From contig VTPC01005581.1 in assembly GCA_011009095.1 (NCBI GenBank), positions 1 to 64,000 of the forward strand: 64,000 nt of DNA, read 5' to 3'. The position numbers and the translations under genes are program-made. The notes beneath the pieces were generated by a model, which saw nothing but the letters and a program-made list of their open reading frames with translations, was not told where the DNA came from and ran no database searches. The DNA is from Ignelater luminosus (taxonomy: Eukaryota; Arthropoda; Insecta; Coleoptera; Elateridae). Of this stretch, positions 24,801 to 36,390 are shown in pieces (positions within the stretch are counted from its first letter, which is position 1; the number at the start of each line of letters is the position of its first letter).

Positions 24801-25147
24801 GGTACTGCAGAATGAATTAATTTATAGCATAAGAAACATTAAACAGTGTCGTTTGGCAAAAAATTACCCTAGTCAATGTTTTAATATAATAAAGATATTG
24901 ACGTTTGAAAATGTAAGAAGGGCTAGATCTGGCTCTGTGATGAAAGTTTCACTTTCTGACGAGAAAGTGAAAGTTATTTAAAAAGGACAGTTTGTAGTGG
25001 AAGGTTTTTACCTGCGTCCAAAGAAGATGGGGACTACATGACCATTTTCTTGTTTGTAAAAATATAAGTTATGAAGGCGAAGATAGATTAAGGCGTAAAA
25101 ACTTTGCTTATGATTCTTAAATTTGTTTGTAAAAGTAAATTAATGTA

Positions 25148-26438
25148 TGAGGGCGGTTCAGTAAGTACCCGTGTTTGACGACAGAAAGCGTTCCTGAGGG
25201 AAGTTGGTGTTATCATCGTGTGCTGCCATCTATCAAACGACGGTATAACAAATTGAAGACTGATTGATAGGTTAGTTTGTATTTGACAGCCATTTGAGTA
25301 AGACGTGTTTCGTGATTTTAGCTAAGATGGAAAAAGAGCAGTATCGTTCGGTAATTCGCTTTCTGTTTTTGGATGGGAAAAAATGCGAGGAGATAAAAGC
25401 AAAGTTGGATGCTGTTTATGGGGACACTTCGCCATCTATGACCACAGTTAGATATTGGTTCAACGAATTTAAACGTGGGCGAACATCCGTTGTTGATGAG
25501 GAGCGACCAGGACGCCCGGCAGACGTGGTTACCGAGGAAATCATTCAAAAAGTCCACGACATGATTCTCGCTGATCGACGAACGAAAGTGCGTGAAGTAG
25601 CAGAGGCCGTAGGTGTGTCGACCGGAACGGCAATTAATATTTTACATGATAAGTTGGCGATGAAAAAATTGTCGGCGCGATGGGTGCCGCGATTGCTAAC
25701 GGTGGACAACAAGCGGATGCGGCTGTTAACTTCGAAGCAGTGTTTGGAGCAATTTAAGCGAAATCCGAAGGAGTTTTTGCGTCGAGTTGTCACCGTTGAT
25801 GAAACCTGGATTCATCATTACACACCTTTAATTGCTAAGCAACAATCAAAACAATGGATTTCTCCCGGTGAATCTGCTCCAAAGAAGGCGAAGATGGTTC
25901 CATCGGCCGGAAAGGTCATGGCGACGATTTTTTGGGATGCGAACGGCGTCATCCTCATGGATTTTTTAGAAAAAGGAAGAACGATCACTGGACAATACTA
26001 CAGTGAGTTATTAGACAGCTTCGACAAAAAATTGAAAGAGACACGGCCGCATTTGGCGAAAAAGAAGGTGCTGTTTCACCACGATAACGCACCAGCACAT
26101 TCATCCGGAGTTGTCGGCGCCAAACTGCATGAATTGCGTTATGAATTGCTGCCGCACCCCCCGTATTCACCCGATCTGGCTCACTGCGACTTTTTATTGT
26201 TTCCTAACATGAAGAAATGGCTCGCGGGAAAAAATTTAGCTCAAACGAGGAAGTCATCGCCGAGATAGAGGCGTATTTTGGAGAGTTCGACAAATCCTAT
26301 TTTTTGGAGGGGTTAAAAAAATGGCAGGAACGTTGGGAGAAGTGTATATTTCTAAAAGGAGACTATGTTAAAAAATAAAAAAAATTTTTGAAAAAAATTG
26401 TCTTCATTTCTAACACGGGTTGAATTGAACCGCCCTCG
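25148..26438 (+). mobile_element. Mariner element 2, near full length, 1291 bp
   Basis: The ends are TGAGGGCGGTTCA and inverted CGAGGGCGGTTCA, flanked by TA (25146-25147 and 26439-26440). It differs in sequence from mariner 1 and mariner 3, so it is a separate family. The transposase is nearly intact. Confidence 0.93.
25327..26378 (+). pseudogene. Mariner transposase, one frameshift near the C-terminus
   Basis: The chosen start MEKEQYRSVIRFLFLDG matches the usual mariner N-terminus; an upstream in-frame Met at 25294 adds 11 unlikely residues. The frame has helix-turn-helix units (YWFNEFKRGRTSV), WVPRLL, VDETWIHHYTP (first Asp), FHHDNAPAHS and PPYSPDLAHCDFLLFP, with 34 residues between the last two Asp. 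The usual APCDF is AHCDF here. One base appears lost in an A-run at about 26230-26237; the tail EEVIAEIEAYF..LKGDYVKK follows in the new frame. Confidence 0.92.
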
Positions 26439-26739
26439 TATATTGGCATATTGATTGGTTTCTTTAAACGAGTAACTAAAATTTCGAATACTTGTTGTAA
26501 ATCATATATTGCTGTGATAAATATTTAAGGTGCATATTAATTTTAAGATAAGTAACTAGGATTACTACAATTAGAATTTTACTTAAAGCTTTTAAATTTT
26601 AAATAAAATTGTATTGTATTGTAGAAATTTGTGGTAGTAACGGTAATTATAGTATTGGGGATTACTTCACAAAGGGTCATAAAATCTATTATACTATTAC
26701 ACCCAGGTAACAACTTTCTTTCATGTTTCTCAAAATTCT
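26439..26739. other. Short spacer
   Basis: AT-rich, no feature seen between the mariner and the LINE remnant. Confidence 0.4.
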
Positions 26740-28760
26740 AGAGATGTTCTTAGAATGCACTCGAATAACCTTGACTATAATTGCTTTCTGGAAAATCTTG
26801 AATCAAATTTAAATAAATATTTATGTCGATCATGTCCACGAAACTCGTGCTGTGAATTACATTATACTGCAGAGAAGGTTTTACCTAAAAGAATTACGTG
26901 TCGTTGCTACAGAAATTTTGTATTAAGTGCTCTTGAAAATAATGCAGTTGCAATTGCTTGGAATTACGTGGAAAGATGAGAAAACATTAATTCCAAGGTC
27001 AATTATATTAACAATAAAATTTTAAAGTTATTTAATATCAAATCACCTATGAAATCTTCAACGTTACGTAATAGAAGACGTCCTTACATCGCGAATGCTT
27101 TAAGGCGAAAAACAAAGCGTATAAAAAGTATACAACAACCAGACTAGACACTGATTTGAACAACTAAAAGCATTTACGAAATTACTTATCTGTCGCTACA
27201 AAGAATGAAAAAATTTCTTTTATAAAACCCAATTACATGTTAACTGTAATAATCCAAAGATGTTACGGAGAACTTTTGCTTCGTGGAATGTTCACTCAAA
27301 ACCTATATTTAAAATACATAAAAAAATTGAAAAAGTTAATTTAATTAACAATTTTCTTACAAACATATTGTTCAAAATGTAGCTGTTAATAATGATACAA
27401 TGAATTATTCCCTTAACAATAGATTTAATAAATAACAATCCTCCATTTGAATTATTTCGAAAAACAACAGTCGAAGAAGTGGCAAAGATTTGTGTGTAAA
27501 TTAACATCTAATGCTTGCAAAATGGATAAAATGTTAAAATTACTATTTCCATTTCGCATATACACAGGTTCAGCGAGGAACGGGACAGGGCGATATCTAG
27601 AAAACGAATACAAATTTTAAAATTCTGAAAACTTTGTTATAAATGTAAGGTAGGGGCACATATTTTGTGATTAAAAGGATATTCCATTTAAAAAATTAAG
27701 TTAGATAGCGCCACCTGACGGTGACGCATTTAATTTAAAAACTATTTATCACAAAATATGTGCTCCATTTATAACCAAGTTTTCAGAATTTTAATACCTG
27801 CATTCGTTCCTGAGATATGGCGGTGTCCCATTCCTCGCTGGACACACTGTTTTGTCTAACACATATCATTAATTTCTTACGCTGAAATCTGTAAAAAAAA
27901 GCTATAATTAATCCATTACCAAAAGTTACTAAAGAAAGTTAATTGAGAGACCTTAGACCAGTTAATATATTACCCACACTGTCAAAGATTTTAGAAAAGA
28001 TAAACTTATTTTTAACTGAATATATCTGCCAGAACAAAACATTACCATCTATTGATTCAGGGTTTCGTAAAAATCACAGCTCTACTACTGCAGTGCTTAA
28101 GATAACTACATATGTAGTGAGAAACATAGATAAATCAAAAATCACTTAAATTGTGCTTTTAGATTATAGCAAAGCAGTTGGCGTTATTAACATAGACCTC
28201 CTTTTAGGAAGATTGCATTTTTATGGAATTGCCAATAAAAACTTGCAGTTGTTTAGAAATTAATTGACAAATCGGTTTCGAACAGTAAAAATTGAAGGTG
28301 AGATTTCAGAAGAAACTGAAATGAATTATGGTGTTCCTCAAGGGCACCTATCCTTTTCACAATCTTAACGGCTGATCTTCCAGACGTTTTGCAACATCAA
28401 TGGAATATTCAGCAATACGCAGAGTCGCAAACGATACTCAAATACATAAATCGTGTTTGTCAGAAAAAAAGTAATGACTTAATTGTAGAACTCAATAACA
28501 AGCTTCAAAATATGAATGGCCGAACAAGAACGGATTACCCTAAACTTCGAAAAGACCATCGTGATGCGTATTGATACAAGAAATTTAGTTTATAAAGTTA
28601 AACAGAATGTTAGAAATTTATCCGGGTCGATAGGGAATCGTATTTAACGAAGAATTGATAACACAACAAAACACTCCACATTCACGGTTCCTTGGGGCAC
28701 CCGTATATTTCTACGAACTGACCAAAATTGATTTGTTGAATCAAGTAAAATGAATTTAAA
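26740..28760 (+). mobile_element. Degraded Jockey/CR1-type LINE fragment
   Basis: Pieces of a LINE second ORF in three frames, in order: the linker between endonuclease and reverse transcriptase (AIAWNYVER, then INSKVNYINNKILKLFNIKS and NYLSVATKNEK), the RT start (RDLRPVNILPTLSKILEK), RT block GFRKNHSSTTAVLKIT, NIDLLLGRLHFYGIANKN-like sequence, MNYGVPQG, and the post-RT string IVMRIDTRNLVYKV. The YxDD region is altered (QYAESQ). There are many stops and shifts. The endonuclease, ORF1 and 3' tail are missing. Confidence 0.8.
27563..27849. mobile_element. MITE nested in the LINE fragment, about 285 bp
   Basis: The two halves are inverted copies. The left half has TTCAGCGAGGAACGGGACA and, inverted, the right half has TCCAGCGAGGAATGGGACA; inner matches include AAAATTCTGAAAACTT and CACATATTTTGTGAT. 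It lies inside the LINE, between the linker and the RT domain, so it inserted after the LINE. TA precedes the left end at 27561-27562; the right TA is not preserved. Confidence 0.75.
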
Positions 28761-28845
28761 CGATTTAGACCCGGTTGCTTAATATATGCTAAAGCTACTT
28801 TAACTAAAGTAACTGGGTTTCTTAAAGCGATTCGAATCAATTTGT

Positions 28846-30408
28846 TGTAACGATTATTTTTTTATAACCGTTACATGGGCTGGTTAATTTGGTGCTCACT
28901 GCGGTTCATGAATTTAACTTCCCTTATTTTGTATAGTTTCAATTTGATTATTAGAGTAAGTGGGACGCAGGGTATATGAATTTCCGGCATTTCTGTAAAC
29001 TACTGCTTTTAGTTCCGGGTATTAAGACGTTCTGTAGCTAGCGGTTGGTGTGCGTCGACTCTTGAAAAGTTGGTGATAGTATGTGAAAAGGCCTAGATTG
29101 GGCTTTTTATGGGAGGCTGATAAACTAAAGCCCAGTGGTTGGAAATCACTTCTCCAATCTCGATAAGGAGATTAATCAAATTTTGTCACCTTCGACTTAT
29201 TATGGAGTTAGGTGCTGTAAACGTCTTCGCCGCACTATCTTCCTTCGAAATGCTGGTTCCGATTCTTTAGTTTGAGTACCGGTCCGTCCAAGTTATGATC
29301 AACGGAAGATGTATTTAATCCACGCCGGTCTTAATGGAGTCCTATTAATTAATATTAATTGAAACTTATGAGATCGTTCTAAATATAATTTTTTTTTGAA
29401 TCGTTGAGCCAAGCTCATATAATTAGTTAAAAATTTCTTTGGTTGTTTCAAAAATAAAAGAATTTCAGAAAAGAGGTATCTGACAGAGTAAAAATTTTGT
29501 GACATTCATTGTCTGTTTAATCCACTTCTTATAATTTTTGTTTTACTTTAAAGTGTAACCTTTGAATTTTTGCACTAAAAGATTTTTTTAGAATATTAAA
29601 ATAACACAAAATTTTTTGGGAACGGTAATTGAATTATTTGTGTTTCATAACTAGGTTTTTTACAGTTTTCTTTCGTTCCTCGTTCTTCAGATCTGAAGCA
29701 CAAGGGATAGTTATTCTTTTTTTGGTAAGTGAGTAATTTTTCAATTTTCGTTCCAAGTTTTACTGCTTAATCTTTTAGTGATTTATCAAAATTTATTTAA
29801 TTGCTATTTATACTAATTTTATATTTTTGTATGATTTATTAAAGTTGTCAATAATAAAAGTTTAACCTTCGGCCTTTTGTGTTAAAAATTTTTATGCTGA
29901 TAAATTTCTTTAAACATTTTTGATGCTTGGCCGGCTGAGATTATCCAAGCCGACGTCTTCTGAAAAATTTTGCTGTTGTTATACTTTTATTTAAATCTCA
30001 ATTTAAAAATTGGGTAATTTTCCTTATTATTCTTTGTTACACTGAATGTAATTCAAAAGTTATTTTACACCATGTTTGATTCACAGTTTTAGATTACTAG
30101 TTTTCTTAGATTTACTTGGGTTATTGTTAAATCTTGTGATTTATACAACTGTTCTGGGTTTCTTTGTGTGTTTTTTTTACTTAAGAAAAATTAAAGCCGC
30201 TGGCGCCTTAGGTGTAAATTTCCTCTTGTTACCATTAAAGATTTTGTTCCTCTTTTAATATATGTTGTCTAAAGTACAAATTGTGTTTTACTGTGTGTAT
30301 GACTTTGGATCCGCACCCAGACCACCAACTTAGTATAGTAGCCGGCCTAGGACCACCGAGATCCTAGTAGTAATTAATCATAAAAATTGTAACGAAAAGG
30401 ACGTTACA
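28846..30408. mobile_element. Probable solo LTR (Ty3/gypsy-like), fossil, about 1.56 kb
   Basis: The segment begins TGTAACG and ends CGTTACA. At each end the same heptamer recurs inverted nearby, making a terminal hairpin (TGTAACG..CGTTACA within 30 bp on the left and 21 bp on the right). The 4 bases outside are TTGT and TCGT, an LTR-sized duplication with one change. No coding part is present. A second segment with the same terminal design is at 51359-52628. Orientation cannot be settled. Confidence 0.5.
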
Positions 30409-30503
30409 TCGTATAGATTTAAAAAACCGATTCGATACAATTGAATCTCGCTTTTTGATTCAAATCTACGCAAAAAAATATTTTTCTCGATTAATAAATC
30501 TAT

Positions 30504-31730
30504 AGGGCGCTTGCCTTAACACTTGGCTCGACAGGCAACTCTCAATGTAAAACTGTAGGCTTGAAATGCATACACACGCACCGGCTTAAGTGGAGACTTT
30601 TTCTCAGTTTTCTAGAAGTGTTTAGCAAAATTACACCATGTTGGACATTGAACTAACTGCTGTTGGGTTAGCTCTAGCTCTAAAGGAAAAACGCAAACCA
30701 AGATCTAAGTGGTCGAAATCGTGGTTGCTGAAACAAGCTGAGCTCTGTCACACAAACTTACTAAATAAACTTAAACCACAGATTACTGGTTATCCCTGTA
30801 GATTTCAATAAATTCGGAAAAAAATTCGTGAGAATAATGCCTTAATCGGACATGATAACAATAATAGTCACTTCCGATTGCTGCAAAAATAATGTTAAAA
30901 CCGATAAAACTGAGCTCAAAGTTGGTCATTCCATACACACGTTCAGACTTGCTCGCATACTTTATGCAACTCATCAAAAATTTCAAGCAGAACCTGAATG
31001 CCGTCGAGCCGCGCTTCGCTCCGAGCAAGTGTTAAGGCCGATCTAGACGCAACGTTTTATCCAACGTTTTACCTGTTCAGTCAAAACGGTCAGTCAAGAC
31101 GTTAGAAATTCGCGTGTCTACACAACTACGTTTTGTCTGAGGTTTTTGCTCAGTTTTGTAGATTCAGCGATGGAAGAAGCATTACTGTTAGCTATTTTTT
31201 CAGTGTGTCTTGTGAAAAGAAAGCCAGAAAATGCTCATGATGCTATACGCAAACGGTGGTGCAGAGAGTGGTTGCTTAAAAGAAACAAGTATTCTCATGT
31301 GAATTTACTTCGAGAATAAACTTGCCTTTTTAATCGCGATCACTGTAATCTTTAGATTTAACTTTCCACAAACAGGCAATAAAGCTCTTAGAAAGTTCAA
31401 TGAATTTACTTAGAAATTCATGCGAATATTGACGCAAATCAGACATCTTCGACAAATAAATACAATACAAGTCTGTCGTTTTCTTGTAAAACTATGCTCG
31501 TTTCATACGTCTTTCGGCGCGAGCTCCGTCTTTGTTCAGTTCAGGTAAAACCTTCGTTTTGTTATCCATACGCAACGTTTTGCCTGATACGTTTTGACCA
31601 AACAGGTAAAACGTTGGATAAAACGTTGCGTCTGGAACGGCCTTTAAGACTTCTCATCGTTCCGCTTTACCTTGAGGCACGACACTGTACAGGCAAGTGT
31701 TAAGGCAAGACGGAGCGTGTGGAGCGCCCT
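30504..31730 (+). mobile_element. PIF/Harbinger derivative (outer of a nested pair)
   Basis: The ends AGGGCGCT are inverted, and each is followed at different spacing by TTGCCTTAACACTTG. Flanking triplets TAT and TAA nearly match the TWA duplication of Harbingers. Near the left, on the plus strand, is the N-terminus of a Harbinger nuclease (LALALKEKRKPRSKWSKSW). Near the right, on the minus strand, is the start of a MADF-like accessory protein (HYSHEFFSEFIEIYRDN). The parts between are deleted. A second, related element is inserted at 31035-31643. Confidence 0.75.
31035..31643 (+). mobile_element. PIF/Harbinger derivative (inner of a nested pair), 609 bp
   Basis: Terminal inverted repeats of over 40 bp start AGGCCG(A/T)TC(T/C)AGACGCAACG. 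They are flanked by a perfect TTA duplication (31032-31034 and 31644-31646), the Harbinger signature. The plus strand keeps the first ~45 codons of a nuclease from the ATG at about 31170 (MEEALLLAIFSVCLVKRKP, then RWCREWLLKRNKYSHVNLLR). The minus strand keeps the start of a MADF-type protein (MSDLRQYSHEFLSKFIELSK). It is an internal deletion product that needs proteins made elsewhere. Confidence 0.88.
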
Positions 31731-33020
31731 TAAGGCTCAAGGCTAATGTTATCGCAACTCACGAATAAAGTTCACCACTGCTTATACGGCAACTAAACAA
31801 AACAATTTAAACCATTAAATGATTTAAAAACTTTATTGATCTTAACTTGAACTTGAAATAAGAAAAGATCAGCTGTCGAATACCTAAGTTCTGAACTTAT
31901 CGCAATTACAGTTGAAATACTTTCAATGGTTGTAAAAAACTTCCAAAAAATTTGAATTACAGCAAATTTAAATCTACTTAAGTGGTTATGATTCACTGTA
32001 ACTTTGGGAATTTTTACAATATAATTACCACGCGATGCCTTACTGATATCATTTTTATACTTTTCAGGAAGAACACGAAAAGTCTAATTCGTTGAAAGAT
32101 TATATCATCAGAATCAAAGACAAGCACTTTGAAATATTAGGCAAACAGTAATTTGAAATTTTTTTAATTTACACTAAATATTCTTTTGAAGTCTAGTCCT
32201 GGTTTTAAGAAACTTTCTAATTATATACTTCTTCAAATATGAAGGAAGGTATAGATTCTTAAATTCTTACTTTAGACAATAGCGCACCTATTAAACCTTC
32301 TATAATACATAATACGGGCAAAGTTTTATGCTTTGCTTTTATATCTTTGTCATTTTTATTAGGTTGTCAGGTACATATTGGAAAATAGTTGCTGAATGAC
32401 ACACATACGCAGCTGTTCCGTGTTGTCAACAGGGAAACTGAAAAGCGGCAGGTGGTTCTTCAGTAAAATGCCTGTATGTTACTGTGTGTTTTTTATCATA
32501 TACGGGGGTTTCCGCTAAAATTAGTTTTTTAAATTAAAAAAACATTTAAGCGAATGAAAATCTTACTCCAGCCGGTTTTAAACGAAAACTCACACCACCA
32601 GATTACATACAAATAAATGAATATTTATTATTTAATCCACACAACATTAACAATCACGCAATTTAACGTTTTCTGTATTCTCCGGCAATCATTTTTGTCA
32701 CATGAGTCTGAGAACTTAATTAAACTACACCGCACTGCTTACAATTACGTTTGTTACGTGCAAAGGATGACTTTTGCCCATACAACTGTTTTTGTTTGAA
32801 CTTCCTTCAACAGACCAAATAAACATGCCTCTTTAAAATTTTCCTTGAAGGGATAAAAACTTGTAGTTACGCCACTGACCGCAGCTAAATATAATTATAT
32901 ATTTCAAAACAAGTAAAACGCTATAGAATTCGCTGATGATGATCACGTGCGTTAATGAGTATTTTACTGTTTCTGTCCTTAACTGATATGCCAAGTAAAA
33001 GAAACAAACAAGTTACGTCT
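31731..33020. other. Spacer upstream of gene 3
   Basis: No gene. 31968-32320 matches 7325-7560, and 32930-33100 matches the regions upstream of gene 2 (from 9437) and gene 4 (from 47913), so this is duplicated 5' flank. Short frames seen here are not conserved between copies. Confidence 0.55.
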
Positions 33021-33078
33021 ATGGGAATTTTTAAGAATTATACAACGCCTGCGCTTCAGTCTTGTTATTCATCTGCTT
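33020..33078 (+). promoter_or_regulatory. Core promoter of gene 3
   Basis: The conserved block GCGCTTCAGTCTTG..TTCATCTGC (33051-33077) starts 55 nt before the exon-1 ATG, as in genes 2 and 4. TTCAGTC fits the arthropod initiator, and a TATA-like TTATACAAC lies about 20-25 nt upstream. A GGGAATTTTT string at 33023-33032 loosely resembles an NF-kB-type half site, but it is not shown in the other copies and is weak. Confidence 0.45.
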
Positions 33079-33105
33079 GATACGATAGAATTATTGCTGC
33101 AAAAG

Positions 33106-35152
33106 ATGTTTGTGAAAGTGGTTTATTTTGTGATATGCTTGAATACCTTGTCAGTGTTCGTACAGGCTGGAGGTACGTACAAACAAAATATTTAGTTAGG
33201 TTGTAATGAGAAGCATGCTATATTATAGCAATAATATAAATAATAATAATAATATGATATTAACGACCTTTTTTTGTGGACGGCGCTAAAGTTAAATGTT
33301 GGATTTCTTTTATATCTCAAAATCATAATGTATTCACCTTAACAAAATTGCTAAGTAAAACTAAACTTGTTACAACAAAAGTAATCTTCAAAATGTTTTC
33401 TTGTTACATACTACATACCTACATAATATTGTGCTTAAACGTTTCTGTTACATTTTCTTGGAAGCGTCGTCGTAGGTACCTTATAATGTTATAATATTAA
33501 CTGCTTAATTTCTATTGTATGAAGAAAGAGAATTTTTGTGCTTTTTCTAACTATTTTTCTATTAATATAGTCACACAACTAATTTCCTGATATCAAGTTA
33601 TTTAAAGATATGCCTGTCAGCACAAGGGCATGCAAAACTTACAAAACCGGTTTAAGCTTATACCATTAATGATAATAATTTGGATTACTACAGGAGTAGG
33701 TGATAAATGTGTAACCCCAAATGGAGAAGTTGCCAAATGTACACCCGTTACTCAATGCGATGTCATTCGAAATGCTTTAAACAAACGCGCTGAAGGAATA
33801 GCACAGTTTGCAAGAAAATCTCAATGCGGAAAAATAAATAAAACACCCTTAGTCTGCTGTGGATCTGTAGCAAAGGAAACTCAAATTGGTAAAGACATTA
33901 TTATTTAACAAGTAGTGTAGAAAGTAATCATAAAGCACTTTTTAGAGCCACCGCCGCCTTGTACAACTCCAAACGGAGAACTAGCAAGTTGCATTAAATC
34001 TTCCTTATGTAACATAATCTCAGACGCCGTGGAAACACGTAACAAGGATGCCTTACAGTTTGCTAAAAATTCCGAGTGTGGTTATGATAATGAAACACAA
34101 GAAGCCCTTGTTTGTTGTGGTTCTGAAGCTTACCCCCTTCGAACAAACTTGCTTCCTAACAGAACTGTCTGTGGAGAACAACCAGGTGAAATTCGTATAC
34201 ATGGAGGTGAACAAACTAAAATTTGGGAATTTCCTTGGATGGCGTTACTGAAATATAAATATAATGGAACTAATAAAGACGCTGGATACAATTGCGGTGG
34301 TACGATTATAAATAGCAGATATATATTAACAGCTGCTCATTGTGTTCAACTTAATCAACCCCTCTATATGTAAGATGAGTTGCTCAAAAGTAGGTACTGG
34401 AAAATATATATCTGTATCATATTTGTTTTAGAGATGAGATTCGACTAGGCGAATGGAAAATTTCAAGTCCAGAAGATTGCGAAGAACAAAATTGTGCAGA
34501 TCCAGTTGTTGACTTAAAGATTGAAGAAAAGATTGTACATCCAGACTATGGTAGTAGAAAATCCAAAAATGATATAGCCTTGCTCCGTCTTGATAGGAAT
34601 ATTGAATTTACTGGTATGTACTACGTATAATATTTTATAAAGAGAAATTATCTTCAAAGTGTTTTTCGTAAACAGATTTTATCCAGCCAATATGTTTACC
34701 AGTTAGTGAAGCACTAGATCCGAGTGTTGGCTCTAGATTGACCGTAGTTGGTTGGGGTATAACAGAAAATGGTAAACAGATGGTTATTACGTATTGTTGC
34801 AAAGTACTAAGATATGATTTGTGTTACAGAAACCAAGTCAGATGTTAAATTGAAATTAGATGTACCGGTAGTTTCCAGGGAGCAGTGCAATACGAAGTTA
34901 CCAAATATTGGTGGTGTAGATTCTACACGACTATGTGCAGGAGGGGAAACGGGGAAAGACGCCTGTCAAGGAGATTCGGGAGGTCCTCTAATGCGATCAA
35001 CGGCCGAAGATCCAAATGCAAAATCTGTTAGGTGGTATCAGGAAGGAATAGTGTCGAAAGGTACCCATTGTGGGCTTCGGGGCTATCCCGGTGTGTACAC
35101 CAGAGTGGCAAACTATATAGACTGGATAACTGAAAATTTAAAAGAATTTTAG
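33106..35152 (+). CDS. Two-clip-domain serine protease (gene 3), six exons
   Basis: Exons by GT-AG and phase: 33106-33172, 33694-33888, 33946-34369, 34432-34613, 34676-34771, 34830-35152. Total 1287 nt, 428 aa, open throughout. Order: signal peptide (MFVKVVYFVICLNTLSVFVQA), clip 1 (six Cys, [14 protein letters not shown]), clip 2 (six Cys, PCTTPNGELASC..VCCGS), linker, activation site GEIR/IHGG (cut after Arg), catalytic His (LTAAHC), Asp (NDIALLRL), Ser (GDSGGPL). Asp six before the Ser, with Gly216 and Gly226-type residues, predicts trypsin specificity. The 22 residues between Cys3 and Cys4 of clip 1 fit group-2 clip domains of prophenoloxidase-activating proteases. It is likely a secreted haemolymph zymogen; the substrate is unknown. 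Confidence 0.93.
33630..33888 (+). CDS. Alternative first exon of gene 3 with its own signal peptide
   Basis: An in-frame ATG at 33630 reads MQNLQNRFKLIPLMIIIWIT and continues without a stop through the exon-2 acceptor (AG 33692-33693) into clip domain 1. This gives a second hydrophobic leader for the same protein. Gene 4 has the homologous leader ([20 protein letters not shown]) with the same ATG context (CACAAGGGCATGCAAA), so it is probably used, presumably from its own promoter. Gene 2 lacks it. Confidence 0.6.
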
Positions 35153-36165
35153 AAACCCTTAGCCTGCCTTGAGCCATATTCACCATTTACCTATTAAATG
35201 CAGGAAGATTCTAAAATGTGAATTGGAAATTACTAATTACAATTTTTTTATTTCAAATTTAAAGTTCTGTAAATTCTTAGAGGTACAGTTTAAAATAAAA
35301 ATCAGTTGCACTAAATTGGCTTATTTCGATATCTACTTGTCACTGTATCAATTTGGTGATATATTTTAGAATCACCCTGTATATTTCTAGATCTGTAAAA
35401 TTCTTTTCACAAAGGAATATAATTCAATTTTAAATTTTATCAAATGTAAGTTGATGTTATTTTTATGAAATAAAAGCTATTATTTTTGAACTTTCGTTAT
35501 AACTAATTTTTATTGAACCTTATGCATAACTTGTATTCACTTCTGCAGCTGAAGCAGGAGACTTTTAGTTAAGCAGATTCTTATGGCTTCTGTCAATTCA
35601 CCAAGCAACTAATAAGTGTTTCAATGCTATCAAAAAATCACAATTTCCGGTGCTGCTTTTTAGAGTAGTTTACCTCAAAGTAAACTTAATCATGAATCTT
35701 TGTTGTAGAAACTAGCCATGTGATAAATCTGGAAATTTAGGAAAATTAGTAATTTCTTTTTTCTTCTCTATAATCTAATAAACTAATCTCTACCAAAATA
35801 TTTATTATTTGAAATCTGCGACTTTCTGCAAAAAGGGCCGTTGAATTTTTAACAGGTGTTGATGATAACATTAACAATTCTAACTCAGCTTACCGATATC
35901 AATATCGATAGTCATGTTACACACGGATCATAGAAATCTTAGATGACTCTCCTTATTTAAGAAGTCCTTTATTGATAAACTACAAAGCACATGAGATAAA
36001 TTAGGTATAAACTACGTTCAAGAGCATAACTATAGCACCATATGCAATTTTGCGATATTCAACCCTTAATAAAAATTTTCGACTTGGAATCCTTAACGAT
36101 AAGTTGAATATGACGCAAAAAAAACAGTGGTTAAGAAAAATAGAATTTTTATGAAAATTTAAACA
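35153..36165. other. 3' UTR and flank of gene 3
   Basis: Contains the polyadenylation signal at 35469, then AT-rich spacer. 35590-35750 pairs with flanks of genes 2 and 4 and provides the empty site of the solo LTR at 51359. No other gene. Confidence 0.55.
35469..35474 (+). terminator. Polyadenylation signal AATAAA, gene 3
   Basis: AATAAA in TTATGAAATAAAAGCTAT, 317 nt after the stop codon. The same string (GTGAAATAAAAGCTAT) follows gene 4, while gene 2 has it mutated. Confidence 0.6.
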
Positions 36166-36390
36166 GTTATTATTATTATTATTTATTTATATATTATTAT
36201 AATTACATTGCATTAATTGCCTGTGAGTCTATATTGACTTTTTACAGGTTTTATGTTAACAATATATAAACTACTAGTATAACTGTAACGAAAAGACTAA
36301 ATAGAATAAGAACTTAAAATTTTGAACGTAGTAACAAATAATTATGTATTCTTTGAGAAATAAATATATAACTTATTATAAATTTATCGG

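Noticed and set aside
30076-30258. 60-aa hydrophobic frame as a small membrane protein
   Set aside because: Lies inside the probable solo LTR, with no conservation evidence.
33023-33032. NF-kB/Relish site upstream of gene 3
   Set aside because: GGGAATTTTT lacks the CC end of the consensus and has no counterpart seen in genes 2 or 4; too weak to list as a site.
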